In this document: in pieces, positions 34,648 to 43,382 of the stretch
Layout of the letters: each line of letters starts with the position of its first letter
Position numbering within the stretch: the stretch's first letter is position 1
The notes under the pieces: model-generated
What the model saw: the letters and a program-made list of their open reading frames with translations, nothing else
Told to the model about the DNA's origin: nothing
Databases searched by the model: none
DNA from: G965261055 sp965261055 [NCBI: Fibrobacteria bacterium]
Lineage (GTDB): Bacteria > Fibrobacterota > Fibrobacteria > UBA11236
Reading direction: 5' to 3'
Assembly: GCA_965261055.1 (NCBI GenBank)
Contig: OZ253440.1
Location: 248,001-312,000 of the forward strand
DNA length: 64,000 nt
Program-made: the position numbers and the translations under genes

Positions 34648-34664
34648 TACTATACTGTATAGTA
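34648..34664. promoter_or_regulatory. 17-bp perfect palindrome, possible operator
   Basis: TACTATAC-T-GTATAGTA has two perfect 8-base arms about a single central T. It lies about 50 bases upstream of the propeller gene start (34717), where a repressor site would be expected. No regulator gene sits beside it. It may alternatively be an IS-related palindrome. Confidence 0.4.
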
Positions 34665-34716
34665 GTTTACTGGTTGTAATCTAAATGTAACTTAAAAAAT
34701 AAAAAAAAAGGAGCAT

Positions 34717-36603
34717 ATGTTCAAGTTTAAATACATTGTTTTAGGTATATTATTCACAACAGGTTTATTTGCTGAGACTTTGCCAATTGCCTACCCCAAT
34801 TGCCAAAACCCTACACATTCTGAATTTCAGCAAACATTATTGGTATCTCACAATACAGTATCAGGTGCTAATGCTTCAACCGAATTTTCTAGACAGCTTA
34901 TTCGTATGGATCTGCTTTATAATGAAAATGCTAATGACTACGATATCTTCTTTGGTGGATTTGAGGGAAAACTTGTACGCTATAATGCCGAAGACTCATC
35001 CATCTCAGTCATTAAAGACTTTGAAACAATTAATGGAAACCTTGATGACCCATACGGGCGGGGAGATCATGGTTTAACGGGAATTCTTTTTCACCCAAAT
35101 TTCAAAAATAATCGCTGGATATTTACTTTTTATACTCCAAAAGATTCATTAGCAACACATGACGATGATCGTGTAATGTTTTTAACACGCTGGGAATTAG
35201 ATACTAATTTTGACCTTCAAAATGAAAAGGTATTACTTAAGATAAGAGCAACCACTACAGATAGATGGCATAGTGGTGGTTCCATGGATTTTGATGCAAG
35301 TGGAGACCTTTGGTTACAAGTGGGCGATAATGTGGGAGCAGACAATGGTGCACGAGTAAAAAACTCGAATGCAGCTTGGGCAAGCGGGGGTACAACTAAT
35401 CTTCTAGGGGCTAGTATTCGTATTCACCCCGATAGTTCCGATATGGGATATAGTATTCCTAGTGGAAACTTTGGAGAACATTTTTCTGCACATTTTTCTA
35501 CAGTAGAGACTCTCCATAAATCAATACAAATTAATTATTTGGATACAAATCGTGTCAGAGCTCAAATTTATGCTAAAGGTCAACGCAGTAACTTTACTTC
35601 TGCTATACACCCTGTTGAAGAAATTTTTATATGGGGTGAAGTTAATACCGGTAATGTTCACGATGAAATTAATCTAGTAACAGATCCCGTATTCGGTGGA
35701 TGGCCTTTTTTCCAAGGCAGTGCAACGAATAACCGTGCTGGAGGTTCTAACAATAGATACATTTACGATGTAACTACTTATCCTAACCTAGAGTCTCCTC
35801 CTGAAGTCGTAAATGATAATATACTTGATGACAATGATGTTAGAATTTTACCGAAACCGTTCTTTGCACAAATTGTAAATCTTTACAATGTTGTTAGTGT
35901 TGGTGGTTTATATTTCTACGGGCAAGGTGATTCCGTTTGGACAAATCGTACTTTTCCTCCTCATTTTCACGAAACTTTCTATGCTTCAAACACTGGAAAT
36001 GGTATGTCACTCATCCCTATAAGAAGAGATAGTAAAAAGAAACCAACTATAAATCGAAACGATGCTTATTCTATTAATAACCTTTTTACTAATAATGGTA
36101 ACGGAAATGGTAATTTTGGTGGATTTAATTCACGGATGTTTTATGGTCCTGATGGTGCACTATATATTCTTGGTAGAGGAGGTAGTTATGGTGCTTTCAA
36201 CAACATTAAAAGTCGTATCATTCGTGTAGATTATACTGGAAATTGTCACGATCAAACTTTCTTTGATGCAAATAAAACTCTTGTGAAAAAGAAAAGAGAC
36301 TCTGGATCCGATCCTGCTCGCTATCGCTTTCTTGAAGAGTCCTTGTATACAGGAGGTCCTACTAAAACCCTTTCTTCTCAAAGAGTTTCTTCTTTAGTTC
36401 CAAATCAACAACTCACAGCTAAGGTTTACAACATTCAAGGACAGCTTATTAATATATTTTCTTCTAATGTTTCTTCGCAAGGAAATGTTACTCATTGGAA
36501 TGGTTCTTTACAAAATGGTAGAACTATACAAAATGGTGTATATTTTATACAATACTCAAACTTAAGTGGACAAAAAGTTTTACAAAGAAAGCAAATTTTC
36601 TAA
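34717..36603 (+). CDS. Secreted glucose/sorbosone dehydrogenase-like beta-propeller with C-terminal sorting tail
   Basis: A 628-residue exported protein; the signal peptide is about 1-19 (ending LFAE). The body resembles the six-bladed PQQ-type sugar dehydrogenase fold: GDHGLTGILFHPNF, WHSGGSMDFDASGDLWLQVGDN, KGQRSNFTSAIHP and INLVTDPVFGGWPFF. The last 70 residues form a FlgD-like/type-IX-like sorting domain, with AKVYNIQGQLIN and NGVYFIQYSNLSGQKV before a short basic end. Activity on a sugar is inference. The ATG follows an exceptional AAAGGAG site, and a strong terminator follows the gene, so it is an isolated unit. C-ending codons (TAC, CAC, GAC) look commoner than in neighbours, which with the adjacent dead IS suggests acquisition. 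Confidence 0.82.
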   Translation: MFKFKYIVLGILFTTGLFAETLPIAYPNCQNPTHSEFQQTLLVSHNTVSGANASTEFSRQLIRMDLLYNENANDYDIFFGGFEGKLVRYNAEDSSISVIKDFETINGNLDDPYGRGDHGLTGILFHPNFKNNRWIFTFYTPKDSLATHDDDRVMFLTRWELDTNFDLQNEKVLLKIRATTTDRWHSGGSMDFDASGDLWLQVGDNVGADNGARVKNSNAAWASGGTTNLLGASIRIHPDSSDMGYSIPSGNFGEHFSAHFSTVETLHKSIQINYLDTNRVRAQIYAKGQRSNFTSAIHPVEEIFIWGEVNTGNVHDEINLVTDPVFGGWPFFQGSATNNRAGGSNNRYIYDVTTYPNLESPPEVVNDNILDDNDVRILPKPFFAQIVNLYNVVSVGGLYFYGQGDSVWTNRTFPPHFHETFYASNTGNGMSLIPIRRDSKKKPTINRNDAYSINNLFTNNGNGNGNFGGFNSRMFYGPDGALYILGRGGSYGAFNNIKSRIIRVDYTGNCHDQTFFDANKTLVKKKRDSGSDPARYRFLEESLYTGGPTKTLSSQRVSSLVPNQQLTAKVYNIQGQLINIFSSNVSSQGNVTHWNGSLQNGRTIQNGVYFIQYSNLSGQKVLQRKQIF

Positions 36604-36624
36604 CTTTTCCAACTTTTCTATTGT

Positions 36625-36664
36625 AAAAAAAGGAGTAGAAGTTTAAAATTTCTACTCCTTTTTT
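36625..36664. terminator. Strong bidirectional intrinsic terminator
   Basis: A perfect 9-bp stem (GGAGTAGAA at 36632-36640 and TTCTACTCC at 36650-36658) with a 9-base loop. It is preceded by seven A and followed by six T. It would stop plus-strand transcription from the propeller gene and minus-strand transcription from eno-queD. Confidence 0.88.
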
Positions 36665-36705
36665 AAATGAGTAAAAAGGCTACAGAAATAAAATTTAATA
36701 GTGAT

Positions 36706-37068
36706 TTAAGAGTCTTTATGGTAAGTACACGCTGATTCACAAGTTTCAGCAATACTAATAGAATTTAAAAGAGGTAGTTTAGGTTCTATTTGAGACCACA
36801 TCCATTCGCAAATCTTTTCTGAAGTAGGGTTTTCTAAACCTTTAATTTCGTTTAGAAAATAATGATCTAATTTTTGTATAATAGGTTTTACAGCCTCTTT
36901 GATATCAGAATAATCTATAACCCAGCCCGTTTTAGGATTTAAAGAACCCTTAACTTGGACTATGCATTTAAAGCTGTGACCGTGTATACGACGACATTTA
37001 TGATTATCTGGTACAAATGGTAAAAAGTGAGCAGACTCAAACTGAAATGTTTTAGATAAAGAAAACAC
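36706..37068 (-). CDS. queD: 6-carboxytetrahydropterin synthase QueD (PTPS family)
   Basis: A 120-residue enzyme of the 6-pyruvoyl-tetrahydropterin synthase family, normal in length. Zinc ligands His14 (ESAHFLP), His29 and His31 (CRRIHGH) and the catalytic Cys25 are present. It makes the preQ0 precursor for queuosine tRNA modification. No queC, queE or queF is in the window. It lies 13 bases downstream of eno on the minus strand and ends before a bidirectional terminator. Confidence 0.92.
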   Translation of the reverse strand: MFSLSKTFQFESAHFLPFVPDNHKCRRIHGHSFKCIVQVKGSLNPKTGWVIDYSDIKEAVKPIIQKLDHYFLNEIKGLENPTSEKICEWMWSQIEPKLPLLNSISIAETCESACTYHKDS

Positions 37069-37081
37069 TTCTTATTAAAGA

Positions 37082-38365
37082 TTAGAATTTGTGTTTTTTA
37101 ATTTTTGAAGAAGTAAAATCTTCACTGATACGCAAAAGTTGGTTGTACTTTGCAACACGATCAGAACGACTTAATGAACCGGTTTTAATTTGACCAGAAT
37201 GTGTTCCTACGGCTAAATCAGAGATAAAACTATCTTCAGTTTCTCCTGAACGATGAGAAATGACGACACCAAATTTATTGTCTTGAGCGAGTTGAATCGT
37301 TTTTAATGTTTCGGTAAGGGTTCCGATTTGATTTACTTTAATTAAAATAGCATTTCCCGCTTTTTGATTGATACCATTTAAAAGACGAATTTCGTTAGTA
37401 ACATAAAGGTCATCACCAACAAGTTGGATTTTTGAACCTAGTTTTTTAGTAAGCAATTGCCAACCATCCCAATCATTTTCATCTAGACCATCTTCAATAG
37501 AATAAATAGGATATTTACTACATAAATTAATATAAAAATCAACCATTTCTTTGCTTGAATAAGCTTTATTTGTCGATTTTTGGAAAATATATTTTTGTTT
37601 ATCTGAATCGTAAAATTCAGATGAAGCAATATCTAAAGCGATTTTAATATCAGTTTTTGGTTTATAGCCAGTAGCTTTGATGGCTTCAATGATTAAATCA
37701 AGTGCATGTTCTACGCTTCTTACATTTGGAGCAAAGCCACCTTCATCACCAACACTTGTAGAAAGTTTATTTTTCTTAAGAATCTTTTTCAAAGCATGAA
37801 AAACTTTGGTACACATTTGCAAAGCTTGTTTGAAAGTATTAGCACCGACTGGAGCAACCATAAATTCTTGTATATCAACAGGTGCATCAGAGTGAGCTCC
37901 ACCATTAAGAATGTTACACATAGGTAATGGGAAATGGTTTAATTTATTTTTGGATAGGCTTGCCAAATATTTCCATAAAGGTTTTTTAGAGGCTAAAGCA
38001 GAAGCACGAGCAAGAGCTAAAGAACAGCCTAAAATTGCATTAGCACCTAATTTAGATTTATTTGGAGTACCATCTAATTTAATCATAGCTTTATCAAGTT
38101 TAGCTTGTGTTTTTGGATTCTGCCCTACAAGTAATTTTTTAAGGTGTGTATTCACATTTCTAACAGCTTTAGTAACACCTTGACCTGAGTAAAAAGTTTC
38201 TTTTTTGTCGCGAAGTTCATAAGCTTCGTGTTCTCCTGTGGAGGCTCCAGATGGAACTGCCGCACGACCAATCATGTTGTTATTTAAAACAATATCAACT
38301 TCAACGGTAGGATTACCTCTTGAGTCAATAATTTGTCTACCAATTATATCTTTTATTTTTATCAT
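37082..38365 (-). CDS. eno: Enolase
   Basis: A 427-residue glycolytic enzyme that converts 2-phosphoglycerate to phosphoenolpyruvate. The family blocks are intact: IIDSRGNPTVEVD, GRAAVPSGASTGEHEA, GDEGGFAPN, SIEDGLDENDWDGW, LVGDDLYVTN, LIKVNQIGTLTET and VISHRSGETED. It is an isolated housekeeping gene with queD behind it. A 62-base gap separates it from the Bat operon end. Confidence 0.98.
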   Translation of the reverse strand: MIKIKDIIGRQIIDSRGNPTVEVDIVLNNNMIGRAAVPSGASTGEHEAYELRDKKETFYSGQGVTKAVRNVNTHLKKLLVGQNPKTQAKLDKAMIKLDGTPNKSKLGANAILGCSLALARASALASKKPLWKYLASLSKNKLNHFPLPMCNILNGGAHSDAPVDIQEFMVAPVGANTFKQALQMCTKVFHALKKILKKNKLSTSVGDEGGFAPNVRSVEHALDLIIEAIKATGYKPKTDIKIALDIASSEFYDSDKQKYIFQKSTNKAYSSKEMVDFYINLCSKYPIYSIEDGLDENDWDGWQLLTKKLGSKIQLVGDDLYVTNEIRLLNGINQKAGNAILIKVNQIGTLTETLKTIQLAQDNKFGVVISHRSGETEDSFISDLAVGTHSGQIKTGSLSRSDRVAKYNQLLRISEDFTSSKIKKHKF

Positions 38366-38427
38366 ACGAATTTTTATTGTTACTATTTATTAGATACACA
38401 ATGTAGATTTTTTTTATCAAATGAACA

Positions 38428-39216
38428 TTAATTTAGATAAATGTTCTTTATTTTATTGGATAATACAAAACTAATGAGACCATTGGGAAGTTTAATTTTT
38501 GACCAGCCTTTATTCTCTGATAAGACAATAACTTTAGTCCCTTTATTGATTTTTAATATATTTTTATATTGATCTCCAGGACCACTGTAAGTAGGAGACG
38601 CTTTTAGGAAAATGGCTTGATTATTATTGTGAATGTGTTGAGTTTGATACCAAGATAAGCTACCAAAGAAGATAAAAAAGAGGAAGCAAAGAGATATTAT
38701 TTTTGAGTATTTTTGAGAATGTTTTTTTTGAAAGATAAATAGATATAATACAATAAAAAAAAGCCACCAGAAAAATAGAAACAGGTATATTTTGAAGTGT
38801 ACAGAGGTTTGTAGAGTTATTGTTTTAAACCATTCAAAAATAAAAAAGGGTTGATCTTGCTCTATCTCATTTTGTACGGTAGAGCGAACAAACTTTAAGT
38901 TATCTAAAATATCTGGATCAGATGGAGACATTAATAAGGCTTTTTCGTAATAAAGAATAGCTAATCCTATTTTATCAAGTCGATAAAGAGTATTAGCATA
39001 GTTGTAGTAAAGGCGAGGGTCTTCTATTTTTTGTTCTTTAATTAATATTTTGTATTGTTGAAGAGCTTTGGAAAACTGATTTTCTGAATAAAATTGATTT
39101 GCTTTTTCGAAAATAGGTCGTGACAATAAACTATTTGTTTCTTTAGCATAGGAAAAGAAAATACACGATACAAATAAAAAGGTATAAAGATTTTTTTTTG
39201 AAGGGTAGAAAATCAT
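38428..39216 (-). CDS. batE: BatE-like TPR/SH3 membrane protein
   Basis: A 262-residue protein with a signal peptide (to about residue 24). Two TPR units follow (around 35-110, including YNYANTLYRLDKIGLAILYYEKAL), then two membrane helices (about 140-195) and a C-terminal bacterial SH3-like domain ending in KGWSKIKLPNGLISFV. This is the BatE layout. It is the last gene of the Bat operon and overlaps batD by 4 bases. Bat proteins form an envelope complex linked to stress or oxygen tolerance in Bacteroidota and Leptospira; the molecular role is not settled. Confidence 0.83.
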   Translation of the reverse strand: MIFYPSKKNLYTFLFVSCIFFSYAKETNSLLSRPIFEKANQFYSENQFSKALQQYKILIKEQKIEDPRLYYNYANTLYRLDKIGLAILYYEKALLMSPSDPDILDNLKFVRSTVQNEIEQDQPFFIFEWFKTITLQTSVHFKIYLFLFFWWLFFIVLYLFIFQKKHSQKYSKIISLCFLFFIFFGSLSWYQTQHIHNNNQAIFLKASPTYSGPGDQYKNILKINKGTKVIVLSENKGWSKIKLPNGLISFVLSNKIKNIYLN

Positions 39217-40952
39217 AATTGATTTAAGTTTTGAAGAATAGATCTCAAAATTTGGGTAGACATTTGGAGGTTAATTTTACTATTAATATTTTTTGAAAAA
39301 CGATTTAAGTCTATCTCTTGTATTAATTTCTCTAGAGATTCTATAACAGAATCGTTACAAGAAAGAGTTTGTAAGTAATTTTTAAAAGATTGTTGAGTTA
39401 AGCCTTTCCAATTAACTTGAAAACGATCAAAAATAAAGTTCTCAAAAATGCCTAGTAGAGATTTGTGGTAGTCTGTTGTAGAATGTTTTTTTTGTTGATT
39501 TTCAAGAACAGATAGTTTTTTTTCAGCAATTTCAAGAGCTTTATTTTTTTTATACTGGGTGGAATTTTTAAAATGATTCAATTTAAACTTTTGAATTGTA
39601 GAAAAGATAGCAAAAATAAAAACCGGTAATAATAGAATTAACCAAAAATGAGTTTGGGATGATATAGGGTATTGTTTCTTCCTTAGAGGGGTTTGAGTAT
39701 TTATTTTAATGTATTGGATATCTTCTGAAACAGTTTCAATTCTTTTTTGATTGCTTTTTTTCCTTAATTTCCTTAAAGAAGGTTTGTTTTTCCCTTGTAA
39801 AACATTGATTCTATGAGGAGAACTTTTTATTGTTTGATATTTTTTTGTGTTGGGATTAAAGAAAGTGTACTTTAGTGCTGGGATCTCTTGCTTTTTGGTT
39901 TGATTCGGTATAAGGACATAAGAATAAGTTTGAGTTGTAATTAAACGATTACCTTGCATTTTTTGATGAGAGGAGACTTCTGGCTCAAAGATTTCAAAAT
40001 TAGGAATATTAATTTTAGGTGGAATCTGATTTTGAGGGTTTCCGCTTCCTATAATTTGAACTGTATAAGTAATGACATCACCTTGATTTAAAGTTTGTTT
40101 ATCAATATGTGTAGAAATAGAGTATTGACCAACACCACCTAAAAACGAAGGAGGCTCAGGTATTGGAAGTTTTTTAACGCGTATAACTGCTTGGGAAGTT
40201 GAAGTTGTTTTTGTTGTTTGAGCTCTACCAAAAAAAGATTGGCGAGATAGATTTGCCTCTTGATATTGTATTCTTAAAGGTGGAATTGTAATGATGCCAT
40301 CTGTTAAAGGAAATAAAGTTAATTCAACATCTGCAACAGAAGTTTGAATGCCATCAATATAAACATTTTTTCGTTCAATTGTAGAGTCTAAATTAAGAAG
40401 ATAGAGTCTTTTATCCATCGTTGTTTTGAAATTTGGGATTTGTACATTCAAAATATTTTTGCCTAAAATTAGTCTTAATGTGTAACGAATTTGTTCTCCA
40501 ACAAAGGTTGCTTTCTTACTATAAGTTTCTTTAACTCTAAGGGCTTGCTTTTTATGTATAACTTTAATTTTAACTGGACCAAAGGTTTTTTTTGTTTCTT
40601 CGTGTTCAAATAGAATAGGACCTATATTGTATAAACCAATTTTAGAAGTATTAAATTGTAGTGTGAAATTATAAATATAGTCTTTACTTTGAGTCAGATT
40701 ACCATTTGTCCAAGACATTTTTGAGGAAAAAGATTCGCTTTTTTCAGTTATCAAATTCATATGGTTTGGTTTGTCAATAACTTTAGGTTTTGAGATATTT
40801 TTTAATTTTTTATCAGATGTTATTTGAACAGTAACTATATAACTTGTCCCCATACCTATTGTTTTAGGAGAGGAATTGAATCTAACAGAAAATTTAGCCC
40901 AACAAACAGAGCTAATAAGCAGAGTAAATGCTAAAAATTGAATTAGTTTCAT
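39213..40952 (-). CDS. batD: BatD-like envelope protein
   Basis: A 579-residue exported protein with a signal peptide (about 1-19, ending CWAK). Long beta-rich Ig-like repeats follow, including VRFNSSPKTIGMGTSYIVTVQI at the start, as in BatD. A single C-terminal membrane helix (about 436-455) and a cytoplasmic helical tail end the protein. BatD is the large periplasmic component of the Bat system. It lies between the QDKQN-repeat gene and batE. Confidence 0.86.
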   Translation of the reverse strand: MKLIQFLAFTLLISSVCWAKFSVRFNSSPKTIGMGTSYIVTVQITSDKKLKNISKPKVIDKPNHMNLITEKSESFSSKMSWTNGNLTQSKDYIYNFTLQFNTSKIGLYNIGPILFEHEETKKTFGPVKIKVIHKKQALRVKETYSKKATFVGEQIRYTLRLILGKNILNVQIPNFKTTMDKRLYLLNLDSTIERKNVYIDGIQTSVADVELTLFPLTDGIITIPPLRIQYQEANLSRQSFFGRAQTTKTTSTSQAVIRVKKLPIPEPPSFLGGVGQYSISTHIDKQTLNQGDVITYTVQIIGSGNPQNQIPPKINIPNFEIFEPEVSSHQKMQGNRLITTQTYSYVLIPNQTKKQEIPALKYTFFNPNTKKYQTIKSSPHRINVLQGKNKPSLRKLRKKSNQKRIETVSEDIQYIKINTQTPLRKKQYPISSQTHFWLILLLPVFIFAIFSTIQKFKLNHFKNSTQYKKNKALEIAEKKLSVLENQQKKHSTTDYHKSLLGIFENFIFDRFQVNWKGLTQQSFKNYLQTLSCNDSVIESLEKLIQEIDLNRFSKNINSKINLQMSTQILRSILQNLNQL

Positions 40953-40991
40953 TGTATTGTCAAATATAGTTTTTTCGATAAAAACATAAAC

Positions 40992-41633
40992 TTACCAGTC
41001 TTTTTTGATTTTTTGATTTTGTTTAGATGGTAAAGTATGAATTTTTATGAGTTGTGATTTTTCATCTAAATTATAGGATTCTAAAAGTCTTTCTGCTTCC
41101 TTCTTTGAGAGTTCTCCAACTTTAACAGGTTGTTGTTTTGATGTTGAATTTATGTCATTTTGTTTGTCTTGATTTTGTTTATCTTGATTTTGTTTGTCTT
41201 GATTTTGTTTGTCTTGATTTTGTTTGTCTTGATTTTGTTTGTCTTGATTTTGTTTATCTTGATTTTGTTTGTCTTGATTTTGTTTATCTTGATTTTGTTT
41301 ATCTTGATTTTGTTTATCTTGATTTTGTTTGTCTTGATTTTGTTTATCTTGATTTTGTTTATCTTGATTTTGTTTGTCTTGATTTTGTTTATCTTGTTCG
41401 TTTAATATTTTTTTGATTGCATTTAGTTTAATAGAACTAGGGTATAATTTTAATCCTTTAGTAACAATTTTTTTTGATTGAGTTAAATCTCCCTTAATAT
41501 AGGCTTGAGCAGACTGATTATAATATTTTAGTTCTTGTTCTTTTTTTGAATTTTGAGCAAGAGCAGGGGTAATCAAGAAAGTAGAATAGAACAGTAAAAG
41601 ATATATTGGGAAAAAAAATAAACGAAAAAACAT
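40992..41633 (-). CDS. Bat-operon TPR-type protein with 16 QDKQN repeats
   Basis: A 213-residue exported protein. The signal peptide is about 1-26 (ending ALAQ), followed by one TPR-like unit (YYNQSAQAYIKGDL and a helix). Then come 16 uninterrupted copies of the pentapeptide QDKQN, and a short C-terminal region (KKEAERLLESYNLDEKSQL) typical of the end of Bat-associated proteins. The highly charged, Gln-rich repeat is probably a flexible spacer in the periplasm. It sits where a second BatC-type gene would be expected, between batC and batD. Repeat number may vary between strains. Confidence 0.8.
   Translation of the reverse strand: MFFRLFFFPIYLLLFYSTFLITPALAQNSKKEQELKYYNQSAQAYIKGDLTQSKKIVTKGLKLYPSSIKLNAIKKILNEQDKQNQDKQNQDKQNQDKQNQDKQNQDKQNQDKQNQDKQNQDKQNQDKQNQDKQNQDKQNQDKQNQDKQNQDKQNQDKQNDINSTSKQQPVKVGELSKKEAERLLESYNLDEKSQLIKIHTLPSKQNQKIKKDW
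41157..41396 (-). repeat. 16 x 15-bp tandem repeat coding QDKQN
   Basis: Sixteen perfect 15-base units. The only difference between units is one base, the third position of the Asp codon: eight GAC and eight GAT. All changes are therefore synonymous. Because the unit is a multiple of three with no stop in other frames, the opposite strand also shows long spurious open frames. Confidence 0.97.
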
Positions 41634-41642
41634 ATTAACTTA

Positions 41643-42380
41643 TTATAGAGTAGAGTGTGTAGATATTTGATTAATTTTTGAAATACGTTTTAAATTAGAT
41701 TTATATATTTGAGCTGTAGGGTCTTTAATGATTAAATCCTGGAGAAGAATTTCTGCTTTTATGAAATTGTTTTGATTAACTAATTCTATGACTTTTTTAA
41801 ATTTAGCTTTAGCATCTTTACTAGGCGGGGTTTGTTCTTTGTTATTTTTTTTCTGTTCTTTTTGGAACTCTTTTAATTTTTCTAAGCGGTGATAGGATAG
41901 GTTTAAATTTTTTTCTGTTGAAGTTGAAGTTGAATCTAATTTATAGGAATTACGATAGGATTCGATCGATTGAGTGTATTTTTCGATAGCATTTTGAATT
42001 GTTTGTTTTTGATTATTTTTTCTTTGTAATAATGCTTGTTCAGCCTGTTTAAAAAGAGCATTGCCTAAATTATAATGATATAGAGGGAATAAGACGGAGT
42101 CTCCATATTGTAAACCTTCTTGGTATAGTTTTTTGGCTTGATCAAATTGTTTATTTTTGTAATACGCATGAGCTAGATTAAAGGAGATGTCATCTCTTTC
42201 TGGGGATTTTATTTTAGCTTCTTCAAAAAAAATAACTGCGGAATCGTATTGTTGTTGTTGGTAGGCTTTTTGTCCTTTTTCAGAAAGAGAATAAAAAGAG
42301 TCACCCCAACTAATTGAGAATAAAATGAGTAAAAGAATATAAGGTTGTTTGTAAAGACTGGAAGAATTATTGGTGAACAT
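41643..42380 (-). CDS. batC: BatC-like TPR protein
   Basis: A 245-residue exported protein. A signal-type hydrophobic segment (about 12-27) precedes TPR units around residues 30-160 (GQKAYQQQQYDSAVIFFEEAKIK and FNLAHAYYKNKQFDQAKKLY). A Lys/Glu/Gln-rich middle (about 165-190) and a C-terminal helical pair follow. It starts immediately after batB, with no gap between stop and start, and precedes the repeat gene by 9 bases. The role is an inferred scaffold of the Bat complex. Confidence 0.82.
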   Translation of the reverse strand: MFTNNSSSLYKQPYILLLILFSISWGDSFYSLSEKGQKAYQQQQYDSAVIFFEEAKIKSPERDDISFNLAHAYYKNKQFDQAKKLYQEGLQYGDSVLFPLYHYNLGNALFKQAEQALLQRKNNQKQTIQNAIEKYTQSIESYRNSYKLDSTSTSTEKNLNLSYHRLEKLKEFQKEQKKNNKEQTPPSKDAKAKFKKVIELVNQNNFIKAEILLQDLIIKDPTAQIYKSNLKRISKINQISTHSTL

Positions 42381-43382
42381 TTAGAAATCCTTTTTTTTAT
42401 TTTTAGAAATAAGTCTTTCAATAAAAAGTAATAGAAATGCGAGTAACAGTGGAATTTGGAATCTTTCTTGGTAGAGGACAATTTTTTCTTTTGTAGATTT
42501 ATTTTTTTCTATAGATTCAATCTCATTAAAAATAGCATCTAAATGAAAATATTCTGGTGTTGCATCGAAATATTTACCGTTTGTTTGATTTGCAATAGAT
42601 TCTAATAATTTGCGGTGTAAGCGAGTCGAAACAATATTTCCGTTTTTATCTTTTATATATGAGAGTTGACCATTCTTTTTTTTAGGAATGGGAACACCTT
42701 GTTCAGAGCCAATTCCAATAACATAGATTTTAAGGTCATTCTTTTTTGCTTCCGAGATTGCAGAACTTAAGGATTGAGTTTGTTCTTCTCCGTCGCTAAG
42801 TAGTAACATAATTTTGTTTTGATTTTTTGATTTTCTCCAGGCTTCTAAACTGGTTTTAATCGCTTTTCCAATATTGGTCCCTTGATCTTGAATCAAATCG
42901 GAGCTTAAAATATCAATAAAAATTTTAAGAGTCGTATAATCACTTGTTAAAGGACATTGTAAAAATGCATCTCCAGCAAATGCAACTAAGCCGACTCGAT
43001 CACCTTTTAATTTATTTAATAATTTAATAATTTCGTGCTTAGAGCGAGTTAATCGATTTGGCTTAATGTCTTGAGCATTCATAGATTGGGATACATCAAT
43101 AGCAATAATGATATCTAAACTTTTTTTCTGGATAATTTCAGTTTTCTTATCATATTGAGGTCGAGCTATTGCAATAATTAACAGAGCTATTGAGAATAAA
43201 ACTAAAAATTGTTTTAGATTATTTTTAATCGTAGAATTTTTTTTTAAGACATTATTCTGGGAATTAAGATTTAAAAAAAGTTTTAAACCTTGTTGCTTTT
43301 TATAGTTTGAATAGATAAACAGAAGCCATAAAAATGGGATGATTGCGAGTAACCATAGAATTTCAGGTTGATAAAACCTCAT
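42381..43382 (-). CDS. batB: BatB, von Willebrand A domain membrane protein
   Basis: A 333-residue protein with two N-terminal membrane helices (about 8-24 and 58-74), a VWA domain and a final membrane helix near the C-terminus. The metal-ion adhesion site DVSQS is at 96-100, followed by the conserved NRLTRSKHEI helix and a LLSDGEEQ strand. It overlaps batA by 4 bases (ATGA). VWA pairs of this kind work with MoxR ATPases. Confidence 0.92.
   Translation of the reverse strand: MRFYQPEILWLLAIIPFLWLLFIYSNYKKQQGLKLFLNLNSQNNVLKKNSTIKNNLKQFLVLFSIALLIIAIARPQYDKKTEIIQKKSLDIIIAIDVSQSMNAQDIKPNRLTRSKHEIIKLLNKLKGDRVGLVAFAGDAFLQCPLTSDYTTLKIFIDILSSDLIQDQGTNIGKAIKTSLEAWRKSKNQNKIMLLLSDGEEQTQSLSSAISEAKKNDLKIYVIGIGSEQGVPIPKKKNGQLSYIKDKNGNIVSTRLHRKLLESIANQTNGKYFDATPEYFHLDAIFNEIESIEKNKSTKEKIVLYQERFQIPLLLAFLLLFIERLISKNKKKDF

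Noticed and set aside
41157-41396. Possible CRISPR array
   Set aside because: The units are contiguous 15-mers without spacers and lie in frame inside a coding gene.
41138-41416. Long plus-strand open frames opposite the QDKQN repeat
   Set aside because: They arise because a 15-base repeat has no stop in several frames; the products are low-complexity VCLDF or ILILF strings with no start context.
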